A stretch of 64,000 bases of DNA from Notospermus geniculatus (lineage: Eukaryota > Nemertea > Pilidiophora > Heteronemertea > Lineidae). Below, one piece after another: positions 50,244 through 62,100 of the stretch. Location of the stretch: the NCBI GenBank assembly GCA_002633025.1, contig NMRB01000503.1:223524-287523 (forward strand). Direction: 5' to 3'. The notes beneath the pieces were generated by a model. That model worked only from the letters and a program-made list of their open reading frames with translations, had not been told where the DNA came from and did no database searches. Each line of letters opens with the position of its first letter. Position 1 is the first letter of the stretch. The translations under genes and the position numbers were made by a program.

Positions 50244-51251
50244 CTATCTTTTGCGGCAGAACGTGTCTTGGATCATTTGTTTCAGATCTCGACGAAAAGT
50301 CGCACTCGACAAAAGATAAAGATAGAAATTGATACAACAGTTTGACGACGTTATGTTGGTAACGAGATTGAAGCTGAATTGCCTGAGTTTTGGTTTCGTA
50401 ACAGCATCTTCAGGACGAAGAGCTTCCCAATAAAGCCAGTCGATGTAGTATGCGCTCTGAAGAAGCAAAAACGCTAGCGAAACAGCAAGTAACATTAAAA
50501 GCATTCCTTTGTCATCGTCTTGCTGTTCCACGCCTTTCGCTACACTCGCATTTTGCCCGCGAACATTTCCGCCCGAACGTCCCCACTTTTCTCTTTCTTG
50601 CCGAAGTTTGGTCGCAATGATTATATTCCCTACTGCCGTAGTTAATGCAGTCGATGATACGTCGATGATGTAGAAAGAGATCTGAGAAAATTTGGGGAAC
50701 CAATCTGGGAATGATTCTGGGTAGATACAAACCGCGTAATGATCACCAGAAATACCTGCCTGTGGTACATATACCATCCAACAGAAGTAGAAATACACAG
50801 CAACGTGAACAACGACATTTATTGCAAATAGAATCTTTGCTTTTTCGATTGTACACCATGACGCAGCGTGCAGAGGCAAACAAACCGCTACGACTCTATC
50901 GACAGTTAACTGTACCACGCACCAAAGAGCAACACCATAGGTCACGTAGCCGAAGAAGAAGTAGTATTTGCAGAAAACTGGCCCCCACGGATGAATGATA
51001 CTGTACGCATTGATTAATACTATCCACGGCAGATAAGAGGCAAAGATTTTCGACGTATCAGCCAGGGCCAATACCTTGAAATTCCAAGCGACGGGCGACT
51101 TCTGTTTCCGCTTGGCATTCATCACAGCAAAGGACAACATGTTCCCAATCACCCCGCTTGTGACACTGAGGGCAGGGACGTGTAATGTGAGGATCTTACT
51201 CAGGACATCATAAATTCCACTTTCGATGACGGTTCTGTTATTTTCGGACAT
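50244..51251 (-). CDS. Class A orphan GPCR, intronless, 335 aa
   Basis: One uninterrupted frame with seven hydrophobic helices. TM1 about 25-45 has GVIGNMLSF; TM2 about 58-80 has FKVLALAD; TM3 carries the Cys of FCKYYFFFG and ends VDRVVAVC (DRV in place of DRY); extracellular loop 2 has the partner Cys (AVCIYPES); TM7 has NCCINFYLYLLSS followed by the basic helix 8 RRDLKQM. NPxxY is replaced by NFYLY, and TM6 lacks the usual CWxP (FLLLQSAYYI). The start at 51251 (MSENNRT) leaves a short N terminus with an N-glycosylation site; a further 29 codons are open upstream but include no helix or signal. It looks like the large invertebrate peptide/FMRFamide-like receptor groups; ligand unknown. A hairpin lies 64 bases upstream of the start. 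Confidence 0.9.
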   Translation of the reverse strand: MSENNRTVIESGIYDVLSKILTLHVPALSVTSGVIGNMLSFAVMNAKRKQKSPVAWNFKVLALADTSKIFASYLPWIVLINAYSIIHPWGPVFCKYYFFFGYVTYGVALWCVVQLTVDRVVAVCLPLHAASWCTIEKAKILFAINVVVHVAVYFYFCWMVYVPQAGISGDHYAVCIYPESFPDWFPKFSQISFYIIDVSSTALTTAVGNIIIATKLRQEREKWGRSGGNVRGQNASVAKGVEQQDDDKGMLLMLLAVSLAFLLLQSAYYIDWLYWEALRPEDAVTKPKLRQFSFNLVTNITSSNCCINFYLYLLSSATFRRDLKQMIQDTFCRKR

Positions 51252-51314
51252 TTTCGTCGGCTGGAAGTTAAAGCGATGAGGGAAGAAATATTCAGTGGTA
51301 CCTGGTGTTGCGGT

Positions 51315-51372
51315 ATTTAGGAGAAGGCAATGACACACTATCGTGCTAGTGTGTCATTGCCTTCTCCTAAAT
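51315..51372. repeat. Near-perfect hairpin upstream of the orphan GPCR
   Basis: Arms tttaggagaaggcaatgaca and complement, 25 bases each, enclose a 6-base loop (tcgtgc). It lies 64 bases upstream of the GPCR start codon, so it may be in the 5' untranslated region or promoter. Confidence 0.85.
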
Positions 51373-52141
51373 GTAGTAGATGGTCTAATATATGGTTGTC
51401 GCCACTACCGGTACTTTCTGTTCAGTCGGAGTGTATCGGTTTGGCGACCCTGATGAAAATACTTCCTCTCCCTCAATTTGCGAGTGTAGCTTACCTGGTC
51501 TTAGAAAGTAGGATTCCGAACCAAAGTTTCAGCGTGATTTTACCAACTTCCCTCGCAACCACTGGACACGGGGTGGAGTTGCAGAGACAATGATTCAGAT
51601 AGAGGCGAATCACGACCCGGGATCACGACAACGAAAAAGTGGATTTGTTTAACAGTTAATCCACAAGAACACTGCAAGCTACACCAGATGTCACAGAACG
51701 ACACCAATCGCATCCAAAACCAAAAATCTGAATTCCAATGCTGATGAACAGTTGCTCCGTCTCATTTATGAGCGAGTATGTCTTCGAAGATGTGATCAAG
51801 AACGCGTCCGACTCATTTTGAGATTGAGCCTTTATTTGAATTAGTCGCTCCAGCAGTAACATAAGCGTTTTTGACCTCCCTTTCAACTCTGGTTTATCAA
51901 CACACTGCAACGTATATTCCGTTGACGGTTTTTCAGATCATCAAAGTGGATTTAGCAGTGGAATTATATTACTTTGTGAGTATCACTGAACAATGCAAAG
52001 CTGCTTTTGATGTCAGTAAGTTACAAAATTACATCATCTAGCTTCAATCGTTCAGCGTTGGCTTGTAATATTATACACTAGCCCGGCGGCGACAGGGTTC
52101 AGGTGTCTTCAGGAGTGGCACTAAATGTTTGATTGATAACT

Positions 52142-52356
52142 TCATTGAAGGTTGCTGGACTTTTCATGATCATCGTCTCGTAGTCTGATTTTCGAAGGGT
52201 TGCATTGCAACAACTCGGGACGGGCGCCGGCGTATGGTTGGATCGTCTTCTGGTACTTGCGTTCAAACATGAACACGTCAGCTGAGTGGAAGGGCCATTG
52301 GCTTCTTGTTGACACATTGGCAGAGAAGAGTTCATAGTGACCAAAAAAGTGAACTA
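52142..52356 (-). CDS. Possible terminal coding exon, unknown protein
   Basis: After a possible acceptor (tccag at 52357-52361) a frame of 70 codons runs to TGA. Its product (VHFFGHYELFSANVST, then PFHSADVFMFERKYQKT, then a basic tail) looks protein-like. A second frame on the same strand is also open here, ending at 52099, so the choice is unsure. It does not join in phase to the TRPM or GPCR gene. Unrecognised. Confidence 0.22.
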
Positions 52357-52916
52357 CTGGACTTTAATTCTACTGAGAAAACTGTTTATTTTAGTATAAA
52401 AGTTATGTATCTAAAATATCACATCAGGATATCAACTGCAAATTATGCCAATATGTAAATTAACGTCATGTCATTTATACATGGGCAAGAGTTTTTTCTT
52501 CATTTTTGGCCTCTTATAATCACAATCTACTTTGTTCAACTAATTGTATATATATTATAGATATTCACCCTGAATAATATATTAAAATTGCCATGAACTA
52601 CATGTTAGTGATACATGTATTTCTTGTACATAAATAATAAATGAATACATGTAGATACACTTTCATGATTTGCAAAATCACAGGACGGACTTGTGTATAT
52701 ACTTATGATATTGGAAAGAGACTTAATCTAAACTATGAAAATATAAAATAAAATGGTTATCACAACTTCTTATCAGCATTTGACTCGTTTGAAAAGGGTT
52801 AAAAGATTCTCCATTTAATGAGATTCAACAGAGTGGAAAACAGTAGGCCTAGGGAATTATCCTGGTGTTATAGCTAACAGCAAACAAAGAAGACAGTTTA
52901 TCAGGCACCTTTACCT

Positions 52917-53022
52917 GGGGCCTGTTTCATAAAGTAACTTTAAGCTAATGGTACCATTAACTAAAATGTATTTTCCATTTGGTTAAAGGTACCATTAGCT
53001 TAAAACAGGCGAAACAGGCCCC
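52917..53022. repeat. Foldback element with ~40-bp arms
   Basis: Termini ggggcctgtttcataaagt and gcgaaacaggcccc; inner ttaagctaatggtaccatta pairs with taaaggtaccattagcttaa. It lies 170 bases beyond the TRPM stop codon. Confidence 0.85.
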
Positions 53023-53188
53023 TGATATCCGACATAGAGCACAAAAAAGCGACACACCTTTACTCGCACCTTTACCTGAATGATAATCACTTCCAAGTCC
53101 CTTTTGAATCTGTTTGCTTTCTCTACTCAGATTAAGGCAATTCTGGCACAAGGGATCACATTACAATTTCCACGTTTTGTGAGAAATA

Positions 53189-56100
53189 CTAAGCTATGGT
53201 GGTATCTACAGGTGGCAATCGTCGTGGTGAACGACCTCTATGGTCTTCTTCGTCCTCATCAGAAATAGGCCGGAGCGTTGTGCGAGGTTTCCGCTTCCTT
53301 GGCTTCCTATCAATCAGACGCTGTAGCTGCTGCATAACAATGTCCATTTGTTGATTTTGCCGTTGCATGTGATCATTTTGAGTTGCCAGTCGAAGTTCCA
53401 GGTGTTCCAACTTGATGTGCAGATGTTCAAGCTCCTCTTTAGGATCAATCCTGAAAAATATGACACTAAAACTTCAGGACGAAAAGTATGACACTGAAAC
53501 TTCAGGACGAACACTAAAACTTCGGGACGAAAAATATGACACTAAAACTTCAGGACGAAAAGTATGACACTAAAACTTCAGGACGAACACTAAAACTTCG
53601 GGACGAAAAATATGACACTAAAACTTCAGGACGAAAAAGTATGACACTAAAACTTCAGGACGAACACTAAAACTTCGGGACGAAAAATATGACACTAAAA
53701 CTTCGGGATTACTTCTTTATCAAGTTAAACAATGCTTGTAACAATAGATCAAACTGCATATAACGAAAAGAGAGAAACATGCAAAGTCACTTTTTTGATG
53801 GATGCAGCAGAAAGACAATACAAAATTACCCATAATCAAATTGTTCCTCCGGTTCTTTGGGCTTGGGTTCGACAACTTTACATCCCGTGTCATCACACAC
53901 AATGGAAGAGACAAGCTTATCTTGTTTATCTCTGGGATGACGCTCCATGCCAATTACCACCTCTTTCACTTCTTCAATGTCAGTAATGATTTTCTCGACC
54001 CTAAAATATTTAAATACGTTTAGGTAAAATAGAGTTTGCACAATTTCTGCCAAGAACTCGCCGGGACCAGCAGCTTGCTAACAGACATGATAACCACTTA
54101 ACTTGGCTATCAGAGCTCATCTCATGGAAATGAACTCAGCCAATTTCGTACCTATCTACAGCGGTTGACATCTTCAGGCCTATCTGATTTTTGTCCTTCA
54201 ATTTTGCCTTTGCCAGGTAGTTCTCCATGCCATGTTTTTCCAACATGATCATGTGGTGTGTCTTCTCCTGACTAAAGGTCATCTCTGCAGAAGAGAAAAA
54301 CATGGATTAAAGATCAATGCTAGTCAACTCCTTCACAGTGGAATTCCTTTACCGGTACTAAAGGTCACTTCCTTGCTTGGAGTGGTTCTGTATTTATTAA
54401 CGTCACATGGGAAGAATAAGGTCGCAAGTGACATTTCACAAGTTCTGAGAAAATGAAGGCCTGACTGCAGGTTGTCCACTGGTGGATTTTCAATGTAAAA
54501 AAATATTGACTTCACGGAAAATGTCACTTGTGACCTTATTCTTCCCATGAGACAGAACTTCAAATGAAGTAAGATGCAACACTCTGACTCACTAAAATCT
54601 GTGTTGTAGTGAGATGCTTTTGTAGCCTTCCGATAGATATGACGGAACGACCGGTAGAGATGACCAAAGAGGATCAACGGGGCTGCAAGTGCTGGACGAT
54701 CAAAATACTCGTGGATGAGGGAGAAGCGGTGGAAACGCCAGACCAATTCAGAGTTTTCTTGCACCTTTTGGAATGTGTAGCTGAAAGAAGAAAATTCTTT
54801 CTTAAAGGCGTCCGGTATTGCAACTTTTTCTCGACAGGAGACGGTTTATAAACTGCTGCCATCATACTAATAGACGACATCACTCCAAAAGAGCGCAGCA
54901 CCTTACGTGGTCAGTGTTATGACGTCCCGCACATCATTTCATGATGTCTTGAGGTGAGACGAAAAAAAATCAGATTGTGTCAGGACGTCATGATCGCTGA
55001 AACAACCGATTTTTTTCGAGTCGCTTCATAACATTCAGAAATGACGAGCGGGACGTCATGACGCTACCCCGTAAGGTGCTGCACTCTTTTGGAGTGATAG
55101 AGTCTATTAACTCACCTGAACATAGCAATCAGAAGATTTAGCAGCAGAATATTGGTCATGATCATGTAGATAATGAACAAGACAATAGCAACACTGTTGA
55201 ACTCGGGGCACTGCTGGATCTGGGCGTCCCTTCTCCAAATGTTCTCATCACGTGAACAGACTTCAGTCGCATTATTTTCATGTTTGGCTAAAAGGTATAC
55301 AAATATGAATTAGTGACATGTACAGATTTGCATTCAGCAAAGCTAACTGAGCTGAACTAGCCCAGCAGAGAAAACTGAGCATTTTTTAAAATTTACAAAC
55401 TAACCTTCTACATATTCCAAAAATAGCTCTCCGTACATTTGGAAGTAGGGCATATAGACGACATTCTTCAGAAGTGCCCAGTTTGAGGCTGCATTTGGGT
55501 AGCGCAGCGCGTGACTGGCTACACCGTAGGATAAGATGAAGACCAGCAGGATGATGACAAAAAACATCAAATCCACCATCTGTAAATAACCAGAATGACG
55601 ACATTTTTGCGGTGTGAAAATACCACACTTACATGTACAGGAAGTTGTGAAATGAGTCAAACCCTAAATCAATGGGCTTACCATCTTCCTTATCATGATG
55701 ACTTTGGGTCCAATATCCTTTTGAAAGAAAAACATTTGCATGAATCTCAAGAAGGAGAGGGCAAGGCTGACAGCGTACATATTCCGTGCGAAGTAGAAGG
55801 TCTGGGCCGGGAGGGTGAAGCGAAGAATGACCGCAATGACGAAGATCACGTAGATGAGGAGATCAAACTTGTTCCAAACACTGACAAACCAGCCACTGAC
55901 TTTTCTTTGCACCGAGTGTGGGTCTCTCGTGAAGACCTGAAGCAGGAGAGTATCAATTTAAATACATTTATACAGGACTCCCAACTCTGTATTCTGAGGG
56001 ATCCATGGCCTACTTCATAATATACTGACTGACTGAAAGAAAAACCGCTTCCCTACCTGTCTAAATTCCTCACATATGAGTGTAAACGTCCACACCATCG

Positions 56101-59100
56101 TGGTAATCTCGTAAACACTTGGTGAACCAGGGAAGTCAAATGGGTAGAAGGTTGTCAAGAGGAAGTAGCTGAATAGCCCAAGGTAGACAATCTGAGAAAT
56201 CTGAAAGATATCAATTATTGATAAAAAATTCAATTGCTGGCTGATAAAATACAAGCCATTGACAGAAAAAATGCTTTACTGAAAGGTATAAATGGTATTT
56301 GTATTTGTATTTCATTTTTCCGTCAGGGCCGACGCTATAGCATTATTGGCCCTGGTAAGTACGGAGGAGGCCATCACAAGCTACTCATGTTCCTCACTTG
56401 GATGGGGTATTTTACTTGCCCTTGCAAAGACACAAGGTACAAGGCACCACGGCACCACGGCTTACTGGGTATAAATGGTGCTCTCCTGGCATGTGATCTC
56501 GACCCCTAAAATCTATAATCAGTCCCTGTTAAACATGCCGGATTGTCTGAAACTTACAAATGCAAAGATGAACTTTGTAATGGGTGCCGTATAGAAGAAG
56601 TATACAGCACGATGCAGCCCTAAAGTCCCTGGTGCTGACCCCGTCAAACCAACATGGAGCACTTTGGTCTTTCGCTTTGACTTCTTCTTTCCACTTTTTT
56701 CAACATCGGTAGTGGGGTCTACTTTGTTGTTTTGTCGCTCGGTCTTCGATCTGGACTGGGACGATTCGGTTGGGGCGAACTGGATCCAAAGAATCACGAA
56801 TGGGAGAATCGTACTCAACAGAATCTGGAAGAGAACAAACGAAATATGAATATTTTGAGCAATATTGTGAGAAAAAAACTAACGATGAATGGAAACTACC
56901 GGTACCACATGTGAAAGTATAAAATGGTGTTATTTGTAGTTATTTGTGTGACGGTCTAGGAAAACCCGGCAGATGTCGCTGAATGATCAACAAGGGCTGT
57001 CAGATTGCCTGTGCATTGATCACTGCTGTTTACCTGTTACAAAGTACATTTCACCTATTGAAATGTACGGGTTCACCACAGCCATTAACACTTTCCTCAA
57101 ATGCGACATCCGCCGGGTTTTCCTCGATTGCCACACATTTTAAGTGTGTTTATGGCAATACAACAACAAATTCTGAAACTACATGTAGAGCAGAATCACA
57201 CCTTCAAGATTGATGTGTAAAGAGCCATATTCCCTTTCCAAATTCTATTGAGATGAGTCTGACAGGCAGTATGACCCATGAACTCCATATGCTCTCCTGT
57301 ATCGGCCAGATTGAGACACGTTGTCCCACCCCAACTGTCAATGGTCCGGATTAGAATGCAGTGGGTGAGACGCTTGTCCATGTTGTAACACTCAGAGAGG
57401 GTGCCTATTGCTAATTTCTCGTAGGTCCTGAAAAGACAATGAGGTTGTACATGTAAATGATTTCTTTCAAAAGTCATATTCTGTTCATGATAGCCGTACC
57501 CTAGCTGTTCGTAAGGGACACACTCCACGTGAGCTACTGCAAAATCCAGTCCGCAGTCAGACGTACTTCACTGCGGACAGCGAATATAGTAGCCTGTCGT
57601 GCACTCCATACCTCCGGCAAAAACCCAACTGGGTTACGACGCTGGTAATGATAAGATACGACGAATATAGACCCTGCAGGTGTACTGTGTGTATTTACGG
57701 TATAGATCGTGGTATGCCGGGCTGGCCTAATACATTAGTTTCACAGTAGCTCACGCGGAGTGTGTCCCTTATGTGATTCGTGGTTTTGTTCGAACATGAG
57801 TTAAGGTTAACTTACAACGAATGCGTTTTGTAATCTGAAGACAAGTCAATCTCTTCCATTGCCGATGCCTCCACGGACAGCGCCTTCAACATGGATGCAG
57901 CAAGGAGGGCACTCCCTGAAGGGGAACCAGGAAATGTTAGTTTTTTGCTGGTGATGTCCCAGAAGTGATTCTGAAATCGTTGCTGAGCTTGCCACATTTT
58001 CTCCCTTTCTTTTGTATGTACGATGCAAGCTAGAATGTCAACAAGGAGAAAAACAACCGGGCTTACCAACATGGTTCTTTCCTTGTCTCCAGAACTGAAG
58101 AGCGAGTTCACGACGATTGAGCAGGACAGCCCAGATGAACAACTCACGTTCTGGATTTTGAAAGTCCTGTGGCTTCCTGATGCGTTTTCGCCGAGGGGAA
58201 TTACCACTCAGTTGTATGGCTGGAATCATCATTGAGAGCCAAGTTAGAGCTATTGACATTACAAGAAAATGGTGCCCAACACAAACGAGATGTGAAAATC
58301 CGGTCAGATTAGAGTGTATTACTGTAATTCGAAACTTACCACTGCCATAGTTCTCCACAACGAAAGTCGATGCACTTTTTCGGAAACTACTCTCCGAAGA
58401 CAAGTGGTTGCTCTCCTTCTCAGAGAATGACTGATCGTCGGGTAAGACAATGTCAACCTCAGAGCTGAATTTCACATAAGAAACTTCAAACTCCTTGCCT
58501 GAAATAAACATGACATGGAGACGCAAGTAATATTTTATGCTGGTCTATCGTACTGAAGTCGCATGACATCATGCACTGGAAACAGAGTAGGCCAGGCCTA
58601 GTCATCTTCACTGAGTTCAGGTCAAGACTCGGCTTCTCCTCCCTTGACCTTCACGCAAGCAGACCACATTCCGTGTTCAAGGATTTCCCCGGTCCAAAAA
58701 ATAGCAACCAATCACGGCAGAGCTTGCATCGGCAGCTCGTTTATGATGACAAGATGGCGGGCTCGATGAAACTTCATTCGAATGCAAAGTCTCCGTGCAA
58801 GGACTTACAAGTACTCAAAAAGAAGCCGCGAAGGCAATATTCGATGGAGACTATTTGTTATTCTGTTGTAGGACTGGCAGTGGGAAGTCAATTATGTACC
58901 AGCAGGTTAGTGTTGTTCGCAACGAAGTTGNTTCTCAACTTACCTTCATACATATTTGGATACTGGTCACCGACAAGATGACGGAAGACTTTGCCGATTA
59001 TGTACAGCAGGTTTGGAAGTTCAGTCAAATCCTCTTTTGTGTAACAAAAGCAGAGATGGTATTTTAGTGTGTTCTGAAAACAATTTGAAGGAAGAACATC

Positions 59101-62100
59101 AGGTTGACTCTATCTAAGAAACCTTTTCATAATAAAGTACGGTAAGACTGCTTTGTCCACTGCTTGATGTGCAATCGCTTCATGTTATGATTATCATGAA
59201 CAGGCTCTCACCTGAACTTCTCTCATCAGATTCTTCAACAAGGTCCTGCTGGAGCCTGCATGGCGGTCAATCAGAACCTGCAATATAGTGGTGTTACCAT
59301 GTAATTTCTATGACTTGTAATACAGGACACTGAAAGCAATGGCTCGTTCAGAGTGGAAGAAACACACCCATTGCTTTATTCTTTTAAATACCAAGAGGAC
59401 AAGGTCAAAACCAGTATTTCTTACCTTATAATACAGGTCCCTGAGTCTCCGCACTGTAACAAACTTCCTCATCTCAACTCCAACATCCAAAAAGAGCTGT
59501 ACGAAGTCAACACGATTCTGGACAAGGGCAATGAACATGGCGTCATACAATTTGTTGGTTTGTTGCTGTAATACAAAAATTTTCAAAATAATTAGGCACC
59601 ATTTTCAATGTGGAATATTTGACCTGAGTTCTGGAACCTTGCATACAGAATTCAGAATCAATTCCTCTTCTGTGCATATGATACAACGGCTTCTCATCGA
59701 GGCCCTGACTGAAGAACAAAATGAACTTGTTTCACTCACTTTCCAGTGTTTCATGTTCTCTGGTTGGAAGATCTGTTGTCGGGCAATGTCACATCTGTTC
59801 CATGCCAAGGCAAGGTTCAGTTGAGTGGTAGCATGGGACTTGTTTGCTTTCAACAAGGCATGGAGAATTGCTTTATCAATATCCTTCGGATCCGAGTCCG
59901 TATCAAGTTGGAAGACAGACAACTGAAAAATGAACCGCAGTTAATAAAGACAAGTTGGATAATGTACCGGTAAATGAAAATCAGAATGCAGTGGCGCCCT
60001 GTACTATAACAGGATTTGAGTAACGTGGAGGCCATTCATCATTCACTGCATTCAGTATAATTGATGCAATTTTTCAATTTTTGAACATCTTCACCAGAAA
60101 ATATTACAGCGAAACTCAGAATGTCAGCAGACTTTGAATACACTTACTAATCGTCTCACTTTAAGGCAATCCCGAGCCAATTCAACACACTTTCTAATTT
60201 TGGCTTGCTTGTTGGCCTCTGTTGGTTCTCTGCTCCAGTCAAGGTTATGTTCTGCCTTGTATCGCATTATGGCATCGAACTGTTCAGGGAAGAGGCTCTC
60301 ATCTTCACTGTAATGTAATAGAATATGAAATAGAAATCGGGTTTCTAAGGTGAAAGATGTACCGGTAATAGAAGATGTAAAGATGTAATGTAATAGAAAC
60401 ATGAAAACACAAATATACTTCAGAGTATGCGATAAGCGAATGGCCCGCGAACCTGGTCAAGTGGGAAATCACTTAGTATACACGTTCAGGTAGGCCTAGG
60501 AGTTATTGGTGGTAGATTTCTACCGCATTTGCGCAATCAGTAATCAACAATAACCACTGCTTTTTGCATGAATAATCAGACGCTCCATGTTGTAATCAAC
60601 CCTTGGACACAGTAATTCTGGCCATAACCACAAGAAAACGACAAGGGCAATCAGCGATCAAGCGACAGGGCCTTTGGTGCATTGCGTAATCTAGGCCTAG
60701 CTATTTCAAAGGACCTGAACATGTACACTTAGTGATTTCCCACTCGACCAGGTTTGGGGGCCGTTCGCTTATCTCATACTCTACAGTAGGTGTACACAGG
60801 TAAAGTTAAAGATGTTAGGCCTACCCATGATCCCCACTACTACAGGCCTCTACCACTACTACAGGCCTCTAAGACCTGCTAGGCCTCTTGACCAAGTGGG
60901 CAAATCACCATCTGTATGTTGGCATGTCTGAATTCAGTATTTCACTAACTTAGCTATATTCCTAGTGATCTTATAAGCATGAGCGAGATAATCGGCTGCC
61001 CTCCCAGATCCTTCGAAGGCTATGATAGGAATGTTGTTCTTGAGTGCTGCAGCAGCGGACTCCACACTACTCATCCCACCTTCAAGGACAAGAAGAACCA
61101 CAGGAACATTCACACCTAGAAAAACAAGACAGTATAAGTAAAGTCGTCTCCGAATTTCGCAAATTTTTCTCAGGCACTTTCTAGTAGAGATCCTAGAGGC
61201 GATCCAAGAAAAAGAAGAATACCGGTACCTTAGTTGCTGCAAAAGTGTGCACACTTGTGCAAGAAATTCAACAAAATACACATGTATACCATTACATGTA
61301 TGTATTGGTGAGATATCAGTGATCGGGAACCTACTCTGATTTTCTGCAACTTGTGTCTCCATTTTCTCTGCTATGAATGTCTCCAGCGCTGCCCTGAACT
61401 CGATCTCAACACCATATTTTCTTTCAGTACCATTGTCCACCAGGATGAAGTGGGTATGGTTATGATCAAGAGGGGCAGTGTGTCGCACACCGCGAAGTTC
61501 TTCAATATTGTAGGTGCTGGGGAATAAACCCTCTCCCTGAAAGATGGGATAATTCCATGATTATTTCTCCCCTGAAACTGACAACCTATATCTTTTCTTT
61601 ATTAAATTAGAAGCGATCACCGACAAACATTTTCATTGTACCTGAACAAAAATCTACTCAACACACACACCAAGAGAACATTGTACCGGTAAACCTAAAC
61701 TTACTGAAAAATATGGACCCCGAACTTAGACTTAGCAAAGTATTCTTACACGCAGAACCAACATAGTGTCACTCCATGGCATAGGACAGTGCTCCCACGG
61801 TTAATGGCTTTGACAGGTTTTTAACTATTTAACCTTATCAACCTTTGCTAGATTTTCTCTCACCTCATCGCCTTCTAAAGCCTCCTTGTTGTCTATGTAT
61901 CCCCATGTTGCAATGCCAAGTGCGACAACCTTCCGATCTACTCCACCAGATCTTACAACATTTTCCCTCACAGCTTCACCAACCAATTTCATCACCCCAG
62001 CGGACATTCCACCAGTGATAATCCATGCACCTGAAAAAAAATGTATGTTCTTTTTTATACTTCTTGGAGATTTCCGATGAGGTTGATTTACAGATCAACA

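Larger units (their letters stand above)
51373..53188. other. Interval between orphan GPCR and TRPM 3' end
   Basis: No confident gene. It is AT-rich from about 52.37 to 52.86 kb with several TACATGTA words. It contains one possible coding exon (52142-52356) and a foldback (52917-53022), both listed separately. Confidence 0.5.

Noticed and set aside
52099-52344. Minus-strand frame overlapping the 52142-52356 candidate exon
   Set aside because: It competes with the reported frame and begins with no acceptor or strong start; neither is secure, and the other looks more protein-like.
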